From contig JAEWMB010000018.1 in assembly GCA_023457255.1 (NCBI GenBank), positions 62,001 to 126,000 on the forward strand: 64,000 bases of DNA, given 5' to 3'. This stretch comes from Bacillota bacterium. Lineage in GTDB: Bacteria; Bacillota; Clostridia; Lachnospirales; Lachnospiraceae. The notes under the pieces are model-generated. The model made no database searches. It was given only the letters and a program-made list of their open reading frames with translations, and was not told the DNA's origin. The number at the start of each line of letters is the position of its first letter. Positions within the stretch are counted from its first letter, which is position 1. A program made the translations under genes and the position numbers. Below are positions 53,321-62,281 of the stretch, in pieces.

Positions 53321-53445
53321 TCCGTGTCCTTTTGCTTCCTAATATTCTGACTTCTTTTTCCTCAGTCCATACTTTTCGCAGGGAAACCTAACGGAAGGGA
53401 AATTACATTCCCAGTTTTCATTTCTCTACCGTCCTTAACAATCAT

Positions 53446-53988
53446 TTAAACAATTCTATTTAACTCTCCGGTTTCCGAATCAATAATGAAACCATAAACC
53501 ATCACCGTTTCTGGAATGAAAGGATGTTTACGTACTAATTCCACCGATTTCTTTATTGATTCCTCTAAGTCGATAAAACCTCCCAGCCAAGAATCAAAAT
53601 CAATTCCGCAATACTTCACCATACCAATATTATTTTGTGAGATTCCATGCTCTCCCATCTTCTTAACCATCTTTTTACTGTCTGTATATCTAGCTCCGCA
53701 GTCCGTATGACCTATTATCAATATTTCTTTTACATCGAGTTCATATACCGCTATTAATAAGCTTCGCATTACACTGCCAAAGGGATGTGAAATAACTCCA
53801 CCTGCATTTTTAATAATTTTAGCATCTCCATTTTTTAATCCCAAAGATGCCGGCAATAATTCCGTTAATCTGGTATCCATACAGGATACAATTGCTATTT
53901 TTTTCTGTGGAAATTTATTGGTTCTATATTTCTCATATCCTTTATTTTGTACAAAGGTTTTATTAAACTCTAAAATTTCATCAATCAT
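53446..53988 (-). CDS. Beta-carbonic-anhydrase-like protein
   Basis: This 180-residue protein has the beta-class zinc motifs: IAIVSCMDTRLTELLPASLG (Cys-x-Asp-x-Arg near 35) and EILIIGHTDCGARYTD (His-x2-Cys near 96). KIIKNAGGVISHPFGSVMRS lies between them. It would interconvert CO2 and bicarbonate. It is shorter than plant-type forms and lacks most of the C-terminal helices, like the small clostridial and methanogen-type enzymes. It stands alone, 262 bp from the divergent glutamate dehydrogenase gene. Some homologues have lost activity, but the zinc ligands look complete here. Confidence 0.88.
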   Translation of the reverse strand: MIDEILEFNKTFVQNKGYEKYRTNKFPQKKIAIVSCMDTRLTELLPASLGLKNGDAKIIKNAGGVISHPFGSVMRSLLIAVYELDVKEILIIGHTDCGARYTDSKKMVKKMGEHGISQNNIGMVKYCGIDFDSWLGGFIDLEESIKKSVELVRKHPFIPETVMVYGFIIDSETGELNRIV

Positions 53989-54151
53989 ATCATATCCTTC
54001 TTTTCTTTTATTTTTACTTGAAAATTTATTAATCTAATTATAATCCCTTATTATTTAATTACAACATAATTTTTTACTTGTTTCTATTCTTTCAAAGCAA
54101 GCTGCCATACTTTCTCACCCGAAAATACAGAATAAAAAATCTGTTAATTTG

Positions 54152-54179
54152 TTGACAATATTCCAATATATAGTATAAT
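54152..54179 (+). promoter_or_regulatory. Sigma-A promoter for the glutamate dehydrogenase gene
   Basis: TTGACA and TATAAT are separated by 16 bp, about 70 bp before the start codon. The hexamers are perfect consensus. Confidence 0.75.
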
Positions 54180-54250
54180 AAAAGGAATATATTTCAACGC
54201 GTTACTATGCAATAGTCGTTGAATAAAAAAATAATAAGTGAGGTATAAAA

Positions 54251-55537
54251 ATGGAGCATAAAACTTATAATCCCTATGTTTCAGCGCAGACACAGTTTGA
54301 CAATGTAGCTAATCTGATTGATTTGGATCAAGCGACCCGAGAACTACTCCGGCAGCCAAACCGGGAATTTCATGTTACCATTCCTGTAAAGATGGATGAT
54401 GGAACCACAAAAGTTTTTAACGGCTATCGTATTCAGCATAACGATGCAAGAGGTCCGGCCAAGGGAGGAATACGCTTCCATCCTCAGGAAACCATTGATA
54501 CAATCCGTGCATTATCTTTATGGATGACTTGGAAATGTGCTGTTGTTGATATTCCTCTAGGAGGAGCAAAGGGAGGAATCATCTGTGATCCTCATAATCT
54601 GTCTATGGCAGAACAGGAAAGGCTATGCCGCGGATATGTCAGACAATTGGCCAAGGTAATGGGTCCGGTCTTAGATGTACCGGCTCCTGATGTTATGACC
54701 AATGGACAGCATATGTTATGGATGATGGATGAATTTGAAACGATTCATGGCGGTCACTACCCTGGTACAATCACCGGAAAGCCGGTAGGCATGGGAGGTT
54801 CCTTAGGCCGTACAGAAGCAACCGGTTATGGAGTCATCTATACCTTAAGGGAAGCTCTGAAAGCGATACAAATTGATATCGCCTCTACAACCGCAAGCAT
54901 ACAGGGCTTTGGAAACGTTGCGGAACATGCCGCACGCCTTTATACGAAGTTGGGAGGGAAAATCATTGCCATCTCTTGCTGGGACAACGAGGATCAAAGA
55001 TCATACACTTATCGCAAACTTGACGGCATCGATGTAGAGCAAATGGTATCAATAAAGAACTCTTTTGGTTCTATTCATAAGCAAAAGGCACTGGACTCGG
55101 GCTTTGAATTATTAGATGGAGGAGAGTGGATTGCACAGGATGTTGATATTCTTCTTCCTTGCGCATTAGAAAACCAAATAACACCTCCAACACTAGAAAG
55201 GCTCAGCGATAAGGTAAAGGTAATCTGCGAAGGTGCGAACGGACCTACAACACCAGATAGTGATGAAATCATTAAGGCGAAAAATATTTACCTTATTCCT
55301 GATTTTCTTTGCAACGCCGGTGGAGTTACCTGCAGCTATTTTGAACAAGTTCAATGTAATATGAATTATTTCTGGCCGAAAGAAGAGGTATTGGAAAAAC
55401 TGGATCAAAAAATGACGAGTGCCTTCCATGCAGTACATAAGCTTTCACAGGAAAAAAACCTCTATATGCGAGATGCAGCATATGTTATTGCGATAAATCG
55501 TGTTGCTGAGGCAGTTAAACTTCGCGGTTGGATATAA
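54251..55537 (+). CDS. Glu/Leu/Phe/Val dehydrogenase
   Basis: This 428-residue enzyme has FNGYRIQHNDARGPAKGGIR, CAVVDIPLGGAKGGIICDPH with the catalytic Lys, PAPDVMTNGQHMLWMMDEFE and the Rossmann ASIQGFGNVAEHAARLYTKL. It matches the NAD-type glutamate dehydrogenases and broad-specificity amino acid dehydrogenases of anaerobes. It reversibly deaminates glutamate, or aliphatic amino acids, to ammonia and a 2-oxo acid. That would fit nitrogen handling beside purine breakdown, but it has its own strong promoter and terminator-like hairpin. Specificity for Glu versus Leu/Val was not determined. Confidence 0.93.
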   Translation: MEHKTYNPYVSAQTQFDNVANLIDLDQATRELLRQPNREFHVTIPVKMDDGTTKVFNGYRIQHNDARGPAKGGIRFHPQETIDTIRALSLWMTWKCAVVDIPLGGAKGGIICDPHNLSMAEQERLCRGYVRQLAKVMGPVLDVPAPDVMTNGQHMLWMMDEFETIHGGHYPGTITGKPVGMGGSLGRTEATGYGVIYTLREALKAIQIDIASTTASIQGFGNVAEHAARLYTKLGGKIIAISCWDNEDQRSYTYRKLDGIDVEQMVSIKNSFGSIHKQKALDSGFELLDGGEWIAQDVDILLPCALENQITPPTLERLSDKVKVICEGANGPTTPDSDEIIKAKNIYLIPDFLCNAGGVTCSYFEQVQCNMNYFWPKEEVLEKLDQKMTSAFHAVHKLSQEKNLYMRDAAYVIAINRVAEAVKLRGWI

Positions 55538-55595
55538 GCATATATAAATTATTCGTACCTAGTCAGTTGCAGTGATACCGCGAACCAATACAGAT

Positions 55596-55622
55596 AAAAC
55601 ATGCGCTAAAACCGCATGTTTT
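55596..55622 (+). terminator. Hairpin after the glutamate dehydrogenase gene
   Basis: AAAACATGCG and CGCATGTTTT are perfect 10 bp arms 60 bp past the stop codon. The T-tract is built into the stem end (GTTTTATC), so terminator strength is uncertain. Confidence 0.6.
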
Positions 55623-55717
55623 ATCGCTATCAGATATAAATTTCTATCTTTTTCATAGTGGTTGAATTGTTACTGTTTTTATCTTTCCCTTATAACAAGA
55701 AAGGGTGGGCAGACTGC

Positions 55718-58700
55718 ATGAACCAATACAAAAAAATGTCAAAGGATGATTTGCTGGAGCGGGCAAAAGAATTAGAATGCCTTTATCTAATTGAAGAGTC
55801 CTTAACCAAAGATTCTCTGACCGAAAGTCTGGAAAAAATTACATCCATCATACCCATGGGATTCCGAAACACAAATAGCTGCAAAGTAATGATTGAGTTT
55901 GATAAACAGATTCTAAACCCTAATGCAAGGATTGAGGATGGGGACGAATTATATTCTGCTATTATTGTTAACGCTCAAAACCGTGGATACATAAAAGTTA
56001 TGTATCCGAAACATACCTTTCCCGTAAATGAAATTGTTTTCTTAGATCATGAGATTCGGCTTATTAATACCATAACAAGAAGAATTTCTGAAACTATTGA
56101 AAAAAGAGATTCCTTTCAAATGTACAATTACAAAAATCGATGGGAAGCTATTCTTGATTTGCTGCAAAAAACCGATCATGAAATCCTTCTGTATGTCTGT
56201 GAGAAAATGCTTTCTCTTTTAGCTTCCATTAATCCTAATATAGTCAAAAATATTTTTAAAGAAATGGATTGGGTAAAGTACAATTTAAACTATGAACTTA
56301 ATTTTCCGCTGGAAACACTTCCGGCAGTTGATGTCAACCGGTTTAGTAGAATTCTTTTTGATAATTCGGTAAAAAATCTTACGGATTCCCAAATTTACGA
56401 CTACATTAATTTATGGGTTTACCAAGGAAAAACTTATGAGTTAATTAAAATAGTTGATAAAAGGGACTCTGATGTTAAAAAAATCTCAGGAGCTCTCTCT
56501 GCGTATTTAAAAGCCGTGAAAAACAATGAAATGTCAAGTGAAGCAACCAAAAGATGGTTGAAAGTCGAATTAACAAGGCGCTTTATCACAGGGAATCCGA
56601 ATATAATTTCCAAAATTCATAAACATATCCAGGTAGAAGCTTTTCTTAAACTACTTGATACTTTTATCAGTTCTCCAAGGAGTATTGGACGAATTGGCGG
56701 AAAAGGCTCCGGCTTTTTCTTAGCAAACCAGATTCTTAAATCCCATAAAAAAGAATTTCCGGAGTTTGCAAACATCCTTATACCGAAAACCTGGTATATC
56801 TCTTCGGATGAATTTGGATACCTACTTGAAGATAACGGATTCAATGAGCTAAATGAACATAAATATTTGGATATGGTTGCTATCCGCACCAGTTATCCAA
56901 GGGTAATCCAGATGCTTAAAAATGCCCGGATGTCACCTTATATTTTGAATGAACTTCATAAAATAATGGATACCTGCGAAGATTGTCCTTTCATTATTCG
57001 TTCTTCCAGTCTCTTGGAAGATCAAATTGATACTTCATTTTCAGGAAAATACAAAAGTCTATTTATCACAAATACCGGTACAAGGGCAGAACGTTTGCAA
57101 CAATTAATAGAAGGTATTCTGGAGGTCTATGCTTCAATTTTTAACGCTGATTCAATCCAATACCGAATTAAAAATAATTTACTTGACTGCAACGAACAGA
57201 TGGGAATTATGATTCAAGAGGTAGTCGGTTATAAAGTAGGTCCATACTACTTCCCACTCTTTGGCGGAGTGGCATTTAGCAATAATGAATTACGCTGGTC
57301 CCCACGTATTAAGCGAGAAGACGGATTGCTCCGGATGGTCATGGGCTTGGGGACTCGAGCGGTGGACCGTGTAGGGGAAGATTATCCGCTCTTACTTTCT
57401 CCCGGTCAGCCGAATCTTCGCATTAGCCAATCCCCCAATGAAATTTTAAGATACTCTCCTCAGTATATTGATTTAATTGATTTAAATAATAAACAATTCC
57501 TTACGATACCAATTAATGAGTTATTAAAAGAGTATGGTGATCAAATCCCGAACATTAACCTAATAGCATCCGTACTAAAAAATGATATTATCATGGATTT
57601 AAATCCTATCACTACAGATTTTAAGAAGGATAATATTATAATTACCTTTAACGGGCTGATAAAAAAAACTGCCTTTATAAAACAGATAAAATCCGTTCTC
57701 ACTTTGCTGCAGGATGAACTTGGATATCCCGTTGACATTGAATTTGCCAGTGATGGTAACCATTTTTACCTGCTTCAATGCAGACCGCAGAGCAGGAACC
57801 ATGATAATGCCCCGGTTGCTATTCCTGCAAATATTCCATTCCAAAATACCGTCTTTACCGCTAATAAATACATATCCAACGGAAAAGTAACAGGTATCCA
57901 GACCGTAGTATATGTCGATCCATACGAATATTCCAAATTGGAGTCTTACAAAGATTTAATAAATATTCGTAACATCATCCATGAGTTGAATCAGATCTTA
58001 CCGCGCCGAAGCTTCCTTCTAATGGGACCCGGACGCTGGGGAAGCCGGGGAGACATCAAACTAGGAGTACCCGTCGCGTATTCTGACATTAACAATACTG
58101 CTATGCTGATTGAAGTTGCTAACAAGCAATCCCAATACGAACCTGAGTTATCCTTTGGTACCCACTTCTTCCAAGACCTCGTAGAAGAAAATATTAAGTA
58201 TCTGCCGCTATACCCGGAAGATAGCGATTCCATATTCCATCGAGCTTTTTTCCAAGGCTCCAAAAATGCGTTATCAAATATCTTACCCGCCTACTCTTAC
58301 CTGGATGAAGTAGTAAAGGTTATCACAATCGAAGAAACCTTTTTCGGTAAAGAACTTATTGTATTAATGAATGGTGACTTGCAAAAAGCGATTGCTTATC
58401 TAGATCATCCTTCCTCTCTTCACCTAACCGTAAAATCAGATCATATGAGCTTTCCTGATAGCACTGACCAGGAGGAAGAAGGGTGGAAGTGGCGTCATTA
58501 TATGGCTGAACAAATAGCAAAACAACTTGATATGGAAGCTTTTTCTGTAAAAGGCATCTATCTGTTTGGCAGTACAAATCACTGTACCGCCAGGCTTAAC
58601 AGTGACATTGATTTGTTAGTTCATTTTGGCGGAACGGAAGAAAGTAAGGAAAGGCTGAATGTTTGGTTTCAGGGTTGGAGTTTGGCATTATCTGAGATTA

Positions 58701-58843
58701 ACTATATAAAAACTGGTTACAAATCAAACGGTTTATTGGATATTCACTACATTACAGATCAAGACATTATCGACAGAACTTCCTATGCTATTAAGATAAA
58801 TTCTATCTTTGATCCTGCCTATCCTCTCCGGCTTCAGTCATAA
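55718..58843 (+). CDS. PEP/pyruvate-binding (PPDK-like ATP-grasp) protein with C-terminal nucleotidyltransferase
   Basis: This 1041-residue multidomain protein has residues 1-160 resembling a coiled-coil/GAF-like sensor (KDDLLERAKELECLYLIEES). Residues of about 330-690 form a PPDK_N-type ATP-binding region (IGGKGSGFFLANQI, FIIRSSSLLEDQIDTSFSG, IMIQEVVGYKVG, FYLLQCRPQSR). About 690-920 include LMGPGRWGSRGDIKLGVPV. Residues of about 930-1041 form a polymerase-beta-type nucleotidyltransferase (YLFGSTNHCTARLNSDIDLL, with the GS...DxD motif). The PEP/pyruvate TIM barrel and phospho-His swivel of PEP synthase are absent. Its activity is unknown; ATP-driven phosphorylation or nucleotidylation is inferred. 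The ATG at 55718 is chosen over an earlier frame start because AAGGGTGGGC precedes it. Confidence 0.8.
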   Translation: MNQYKKMSKDDLLERAKELECLYLIEESLTKDSLTESLEKITSIIPMGFRNTNSCKVMIEFDKQILNPNARIEDGDELYSAIIVNAQNRGYIKVMYPKHTFPVNEIVFLDHEIRLINTITRRISETIEKRDSFQMYNYKNRWEAILDLLQKTDHEILLYVCEKMLSLLASINPNIVKNIFKEMDWVKYNLNYELNFPLETLPAVDVNRFSRILFDNSVKNLTDSQIYDYINLWVYQGKTYELIKIVDKRDSDVKKISGALSAYLKAVKNNEMSSEATKRWLKVELTRRFITGNPNIISKIHKHIQVEAFLKLLDTFISSPRSIGRIGGKGSGFFLANQILKSHKKEFPEFANILIPKTWYISSDEFGYLLEDNGFNELNEHKYLDMVAIRTSYPRVIQMLKNARMSPYILNELHKIMDTCEDCPFIIRSSSLLEDQIDTSFSGKYKSLFITNTGTRAERLQQLIEGILEVYASIFNADSIQYRIKNNLLDCNEQMGIMIQEVVGYKVGPYYFPLFGGVAFSNNELRWSPRIKREDGLLRMVMGLGTRAVDRVGEDYPLLLSPGQPNLRISQSPNEILRYSPQYIDLIDLNNKQFLTIPINELLKEYGDQIPNINLIASVLKNDIIMDLNPITTDFKKDNIIITFNGLIKKTAFIKQIKSVLTLLQDELGYPVDIEFASDGNHFYLLQCRPQSRNHDNAPVAIPANIPFQNTVFTANKYISNGKVTGIQTVVYVDPYEYSKLESYKDLINIRNIIHELNQILPRRSFLLMGPGRWGSRGDIKLGVPVAYSDINNTAMLIEVANKQSQYEPELSFGTHFFQDLVEENIKYLPLYPEDSDSIFHRAFFQGSKNALSNILPAYSYLDEVVKVITIEETFFGKELIVLMNGDLQKAIAYLDHPSSLHLTVKSDHMSFPDSTDQEEEGWKWRHYMAEQIAKQLDMEAFSVKGIYLFGSTNHCTARLNSDIDLLVHFGGTEESKERLNVWFQGWSLALSEINYIKTGYKSNGLLDIHYITDQDIIDRTSYAIKINSIFDPAYPLRLQS

Positions 58844-58855
58844 GGAAAAGCCATC

Positions 58856-58900
58856 AAGAGGAAGCTGCAAAATATAACATTATTTTGCAGCTTCCTCTTT
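58856..58900 (+). terminator. Rho-independent terminator
   Basis: AAGAGGAAGCTGCAAAATA and TATTTTGCAGCTTCCTCTT form a perfect 19 bp stem with a TAACAT loop and a final T run. It ends the ATP-grasp/nucleotidyltransferase gene. Confidence 0.85.
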
Positions 58901-59210
58901 GAAACTATTGTAAAAATCCAAGAAAAAGGGATATCACTGCTTAAATCTCAGTACCAGCCCTTCTAGCCGCAATAATCGCTGATTCTATATAACCTGCCCG
59001 ATGGAGAAGATAATCCGCAGTCACGACAGCTAAAAGACATTGAACGTTTGCCGCTATCAAAACTTCTTCTTTGGGGTCTTTGCGGTTACCTCGGTATACC
59101 ACAGTTGCCATTGGAATAATATGGTTCAATCTATATTGATCGGTCCCGGTACACTCCACTTTCGCGCTTTAAACGCAAAAAGCCCGCAAAAAACATACCA
59201 CACCGTAACA
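58901..59210. other. Intergenic region with no recognised gene
   Basis: This stretch lies between the terminator and the DUF2207 stop codon. A 72-codon minus-strand frame at 58941-59159 lacks a ribosome binding site and a recognisable family, and may be a decayed gene tail. No other feature was seen. Confidence 0.4.
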
Positions 59211-60839
59211 TTAGCGACTACCACCGCCTCCGCCTCCGGAGAAGCCGGTTCCTCCGCTAGAACTTGCAGCGCCACCTGTACCATCCGTATTAATCACAGT
59301 ATTATCACAGATGTGGCTGGTCATACTCATAAAGTAGAACATACTATAGGAGTCACAGCCATAATGGTTTACAAAGTCGTTGTAATAGGATTTATCAATG
59401 ACTTGGAAAGCCTTTAGTACTTTTTTACCCATGCCAAACATCGTTGCGGTTACTAAATAGTCTCCCCACAGTTCATTGTTTACTTTTTCACTTTGATGAT
59501 TTAATCCTGATATATATTTCTTTAAACCTAGTATCATAATAGCTTTATCAAAACCTTGGCGGGTAAACCGTAAAGTACCCTTCTTCTCTTCTACTACTCC
59601 TAACCGCTTTAATTCTTTTATCCCCTCTTTATTCACTTTTTTCTCCCATTGTTCTAGTTTTCTAGAAATATTATCAGCATTCTTTCTAATATCAGAAGAC
59701 CAAAGTATATTATCCTGACCCGCTTCTTTAATTAACAGGTCAAATAACAATTGCTCTATTACAGCTTCTGAAATATGCTCTGCTTGAAATAGGATAGACT
59801 CTTCCATCTTCGTTTCTTTTTCCCGTTTATCAACACTGATATAGTTAGCTTCCTGCCAAAGAACTAGATACGCACCCATAAGCTGGTGATAGGAAATTCC
59901 TTTTCGCAGTAATCTAAGGGCAGCATAAATCGCAGGTATATTTCTACCAAAAGGAATAGAGTAATTGATATTTATTTTGTTATAGCTTGGTAACCGAACT
60001 ACCGTATTATCAGATAGCTTATATCTTGAATGAAAATATAAGAATAAAGCAATACCTCCGCTAAAAAGCCCGACAACAAGTAAAACCAATACCAACGGAT
60101 TCATCCCCTTATTATTGGCAGAGTTTTGCAGCTCCTCAAAGGAAATCCCAGCAGAAGCAGCTTTTGGAAAGAGTCTTTGATCAAAGCGACAGAGTACATT
60201 GACATAATCCTCTCTGCTTAATGTTTTGTTTGAAATTACTGTTAAACTGCCAGCACTGCCAATTGCTACCTCTCCATCAAACCCATATCCCCATATACGG
60301 GCATTCTTTTGGTCGAAAGCCTCATCTTCCATTTGAATTGATATCGCTATAGCCTTTGGAGCACTGGAAAGTTCAGAAATAAACTGATGATAAAAGCCGG
60401 CATACTCACCATAATTTTTCACCAAATTATCTATTGTATATTGCAAGGTATAAGTATGGTCACCATAGTCTCCAATTCCCCAGCACAGCTCATACCCATC
60501 TGATGTAGTTAAAATGCCGCTGGTACCCTCTTTTTCTTTTCTTGAAAGCTTTGTATTCCACTTATCTAAAGCAGTATAAAGTCTTCCTGATTCATATACC
60601 GAAAAGGAATGTACCTTCCTGCCCTCCAGGTTATAAAGTGCTTTATAATATTCGGTACCACTGAATACCCCTTGTACTTCCCAAATTTCTGTGATAACAG
60701 CAGAACCATCTTTCTTTAGAACAGCTTTGATTTGAATAGAGGGAATTGCATCCTCAGCAGCATCCACTTTTACTGAAGATATACACATTATGATAAAGAC
60801 CAATAGGCTAAAGATTATTCCATTTTTCTTTGCTTTCAT
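59211..60839 (-). CDS. DUF2207 membrane protein with Gly-rich C-terminus
   Basis: This 542-residue protein has an N-terminal signal or anchor (about 5-26). An extracytoplasmic DUF2207 beta-rich domain (about 30-240, with IQIKAVLKKDGSAVITEIWE and WGIGDYGDHTYTLQYTIDNL) precedes a transmembrane segment (about 255-280). The large cytoplasmic region includes IPAIYAALRLLRKGISYHQL and ends in SSGGTGFSGGGGGGSR. The Gly-rich tail after two or three membrane helices is typical of DUF2207 proteins, whose function is unknown. The ATG at 60839 is selected because GGGAGGATAGGA precedes it; the longer frame has no signal. It stands alone with no obvious operon partner. Confidence 0.85.
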   Translation of the reverse strand: MKAKKNGIIFSLLVFIIMCISSVKVDAAEDAIPSIQIKAVLKKDGSAVITEIWEVQGVFSGTEYYKALYNLEGRKVHSFSVYESGRLYTALDKWNTKLSRKEKEGTSGILTTSDGYELCWGIGDYGDHTYTLQYTIDNLVKNYGEYAGFYHQFISELSSAPKAIAISIQMEDEAFDQKNARIWGYGFDGEVAIGSAGSLTVISNKTLSREDYVNVLCRFDQRLFPKAASAGISFEELQNSANNKGMNPLVLVLLVVGLFSGGIALFLYFHSRYKLSDNTVVRLPSYNKININYSIPFGRNIPAIYAALRLLRKGISYHQLMGAYLVLWQEANYISVDKREKETKMEESILFQAEHISEAVIEQLLFDLLIKEAGQDNILWSSDIRKNADNISRKLEQWEKKVNKEGIKELKRLGVVEEKKGTLRFTRQGFDKAIMILGLKKYISGLNHQSEKVNNELWGDYLVTATMFGMGKKVLKAFQVIDKSYYNDFVNHYGCDSYSMFYFMSMTSHICDNTVINTDGTGGAASSSGGTGFSGGGGGGSR

Positions 60840-60877
60840 TCCTATCCTCCCAGAGAAATTAAATATTGTTTCAATAA

Positions 60878-61057
60878 GTATACCTCTATTATGATGTAAT
60901 TCCAATAGCAATTCCTAAGAAAACAGTCCTTATTGCAATTACAAGAAATGAATCCATCGTTATTCCAAAAGGTGATACACAACTCTTAATAGATAACAAT
61001 ATCTTAATTTTAACAGATGAAATCAGCCAAAAAAAATGGATTGCTATCTTTGGTTAG
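60878..61057 (+). pseudogene. RCK_C (TrkA-C)-like fragment
   Basis: A plus-strand frame from a stop at 60875 to TAG at 61057 encodes TVLIAITRNESIVIPKGDTQ, then LLIDNNILILTDEISQ. This is the core of the TrkA C-terminal (RCK_C) domain that gates potassium and other ion transporters. The rest of the parent protein is absent and no start codon or ribosome binding site serves it, so it is a remnant. It overlaps the likely promoter region of the divergent DUF2207 gene. Confidence 0.6.
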
Positions 61058-61073
61058 TTGACAGCAGCAAATA

Positions 61074-61131
61074 CAGGACATTATAAGGCAGTTGGTTTGC
61101 TGTAGGTAAACAACTGCCTCATATTGTCCTG
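61074..61131 (-). terminator. Long hairpin after the glycosyltransferase gene
   Basis: CAGGACATTATAAGGCAGTTGGTTT pairs with AAACAACTGCCTCATATTGTCCTG over about 24 bp with few mismatches. It lies 70 bp past the glycosyltransferase stop on the minus strand and probably ends the peptide synthetase operon. Confidence 0.7.
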
Positions 61132-61200
61132 TCTATATAGTGTAAAACGCTTCCCTTAAAAAGGGATTTATAACATGAAATAAAATTAGGCTGCCCTTGG

Positions 61201-62277
61201 CTATCTAAAAAAATCAATTGTTTTAGGGAAGTATCGTATTTTTGCCTTTGCACTGGTCATTAATTGAATAAAAATATCCAAATCCGAATCCTCAACATAG
61301 TCAAATACAGATAATCTGACCGTCTCGTCATCCGCATATTTCCTGATTTCTACTTTTATATCTTCATACTTTTTACTATCATCGTAGCATAGTTCTATTG
61401 ATTTCGTAGTATGGTCCAACTCTAACTTTTTGTAATTATGAGCAATACTCCGGAATAATTCATAAATCTCTTGGTCTGATAACCCAAGAAACCCAGGATA
61501 TTTTTTTATAAATATGGAAGTATTATAATCTACCTCTTTAAGTTTACCTTTTTCTACGGTATCTTCTTCCTTTGCACCATGAAATTGATGAATGACGGTT
61601 CCTTTCGTATTGATTGCAATTTTCATACCTTTTTGGTACATACGGTATACAAACTCAATATCCTCTATCCCCCATTTTTTAAGTTCTTCATCAAAGCCGT
61701 CTGTTAAGTCAATCCATTTCTTTGGCACTGCCAGGTTACAGGTTAAGGCAAATAGAAATGGAACCTTCATACTTCCTGCATTATAGGAAAGATTCTCAAA
61801 AATCTGCTGTCTAAAATCGACTCCTGTTTGATAAGAACCTAAAAGGTTCTTATCAAATATAGATTTATTTATTACCATTTGCTCCTCAACTGGTTGGTGA
61901 AGCAGCAATCGCATACCAACTACTGCCATATCACTGCTTTGTTCGAAAAACCGATCCAGCTTTAACAAAAAATCAGGTCTGACAAGAATATCTCCATCAA
62001 TAAAAACTACAATATCGCCGGTTACGTTCTTAAGTCCATAGTTCCTTGCTCTTGCTCTGGAAGAAATCTCATTTCTTGGCAAATAGGTATAGATGAAAGG
62101 ATATTTCTTATGTTCGGATATTATAGATTGAAAGGTATCATCCAGAGAGCCATCATCAACAATTATTACTTCATAGGCTATAGTTTCGGTGGTTTCTAAA
62201 TAATCCAACGCTCTTAAAGTATTAATAACCAATTTTCTATTTTGATAGGTCGGAATTACAAAACTATACTTTCTCAA
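61201..62277 (-). CDS. Family 2 glycosyltransferase
   Basis: This 358-residue protein has the GT-A nucleotide-sugar fold: KYSFVIPTYQNRKLVINTLR, VIIVDDGSLDDTFQSIISEH, RARARNYGLKNVTGDIVVFI followed by DGDILVRPDF (the DxD motif), and GFDEELKKWGIEDIEFVYRM typical of chondroitin-synthase-like GT2 enzymes. The TTG at 62277 is preferred because GGAGG within the end of the upstream gene gives correct spacing, and the conserved family start follows at once (RKYSFVIPTYQN). A GTG at 62322 would overlap that gene by 41 bp. Translational coupling to the peptide synthetase suggests it glycosylates the peptide product. Confidence 0.85.
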   Translation of the reverse strand: MRKYSFVIPTYQNRKLVINTLRALDYLETTETIAYEVIIVDDGSLDDTFQSIISEHKKYPFIYTYLPRNEISSRARARNYGLKNVTGDIVVFIDGDILVRPDFLLKLDRFFEQSSDMAVVGMRLLLHQPVEEQMVINKSIFDKNLLGSYQTGVDFRQQIFENLSYNAGSMKVPFLFALTCNLAVPKKWIDLTDGFDEELKKWGIEDIEFVYRMYQKGMKIAINTKGTVIHQFHGAKEEDTVEKGKLKEVDYNTSIFIKKYPGFLGLSDQEIYELFRSIAHNYKKLELDHTTKSIELCYDDSKKYEDIKVEIRKYADDETVRLSVFDYVEDSDLDIFIQLMTSAKAKIRYFPKTIDFFR

Positions 62278-62281
62278 ATCC

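Noticed and set aside
58941..59159. A 72-codon minus-strand frame ending in a helical Ala-rich segment
   Set aside because: No ribosome binding site, no recognised family and stops in the flanking frame. It might be a gene tail, but it cannot be supported.
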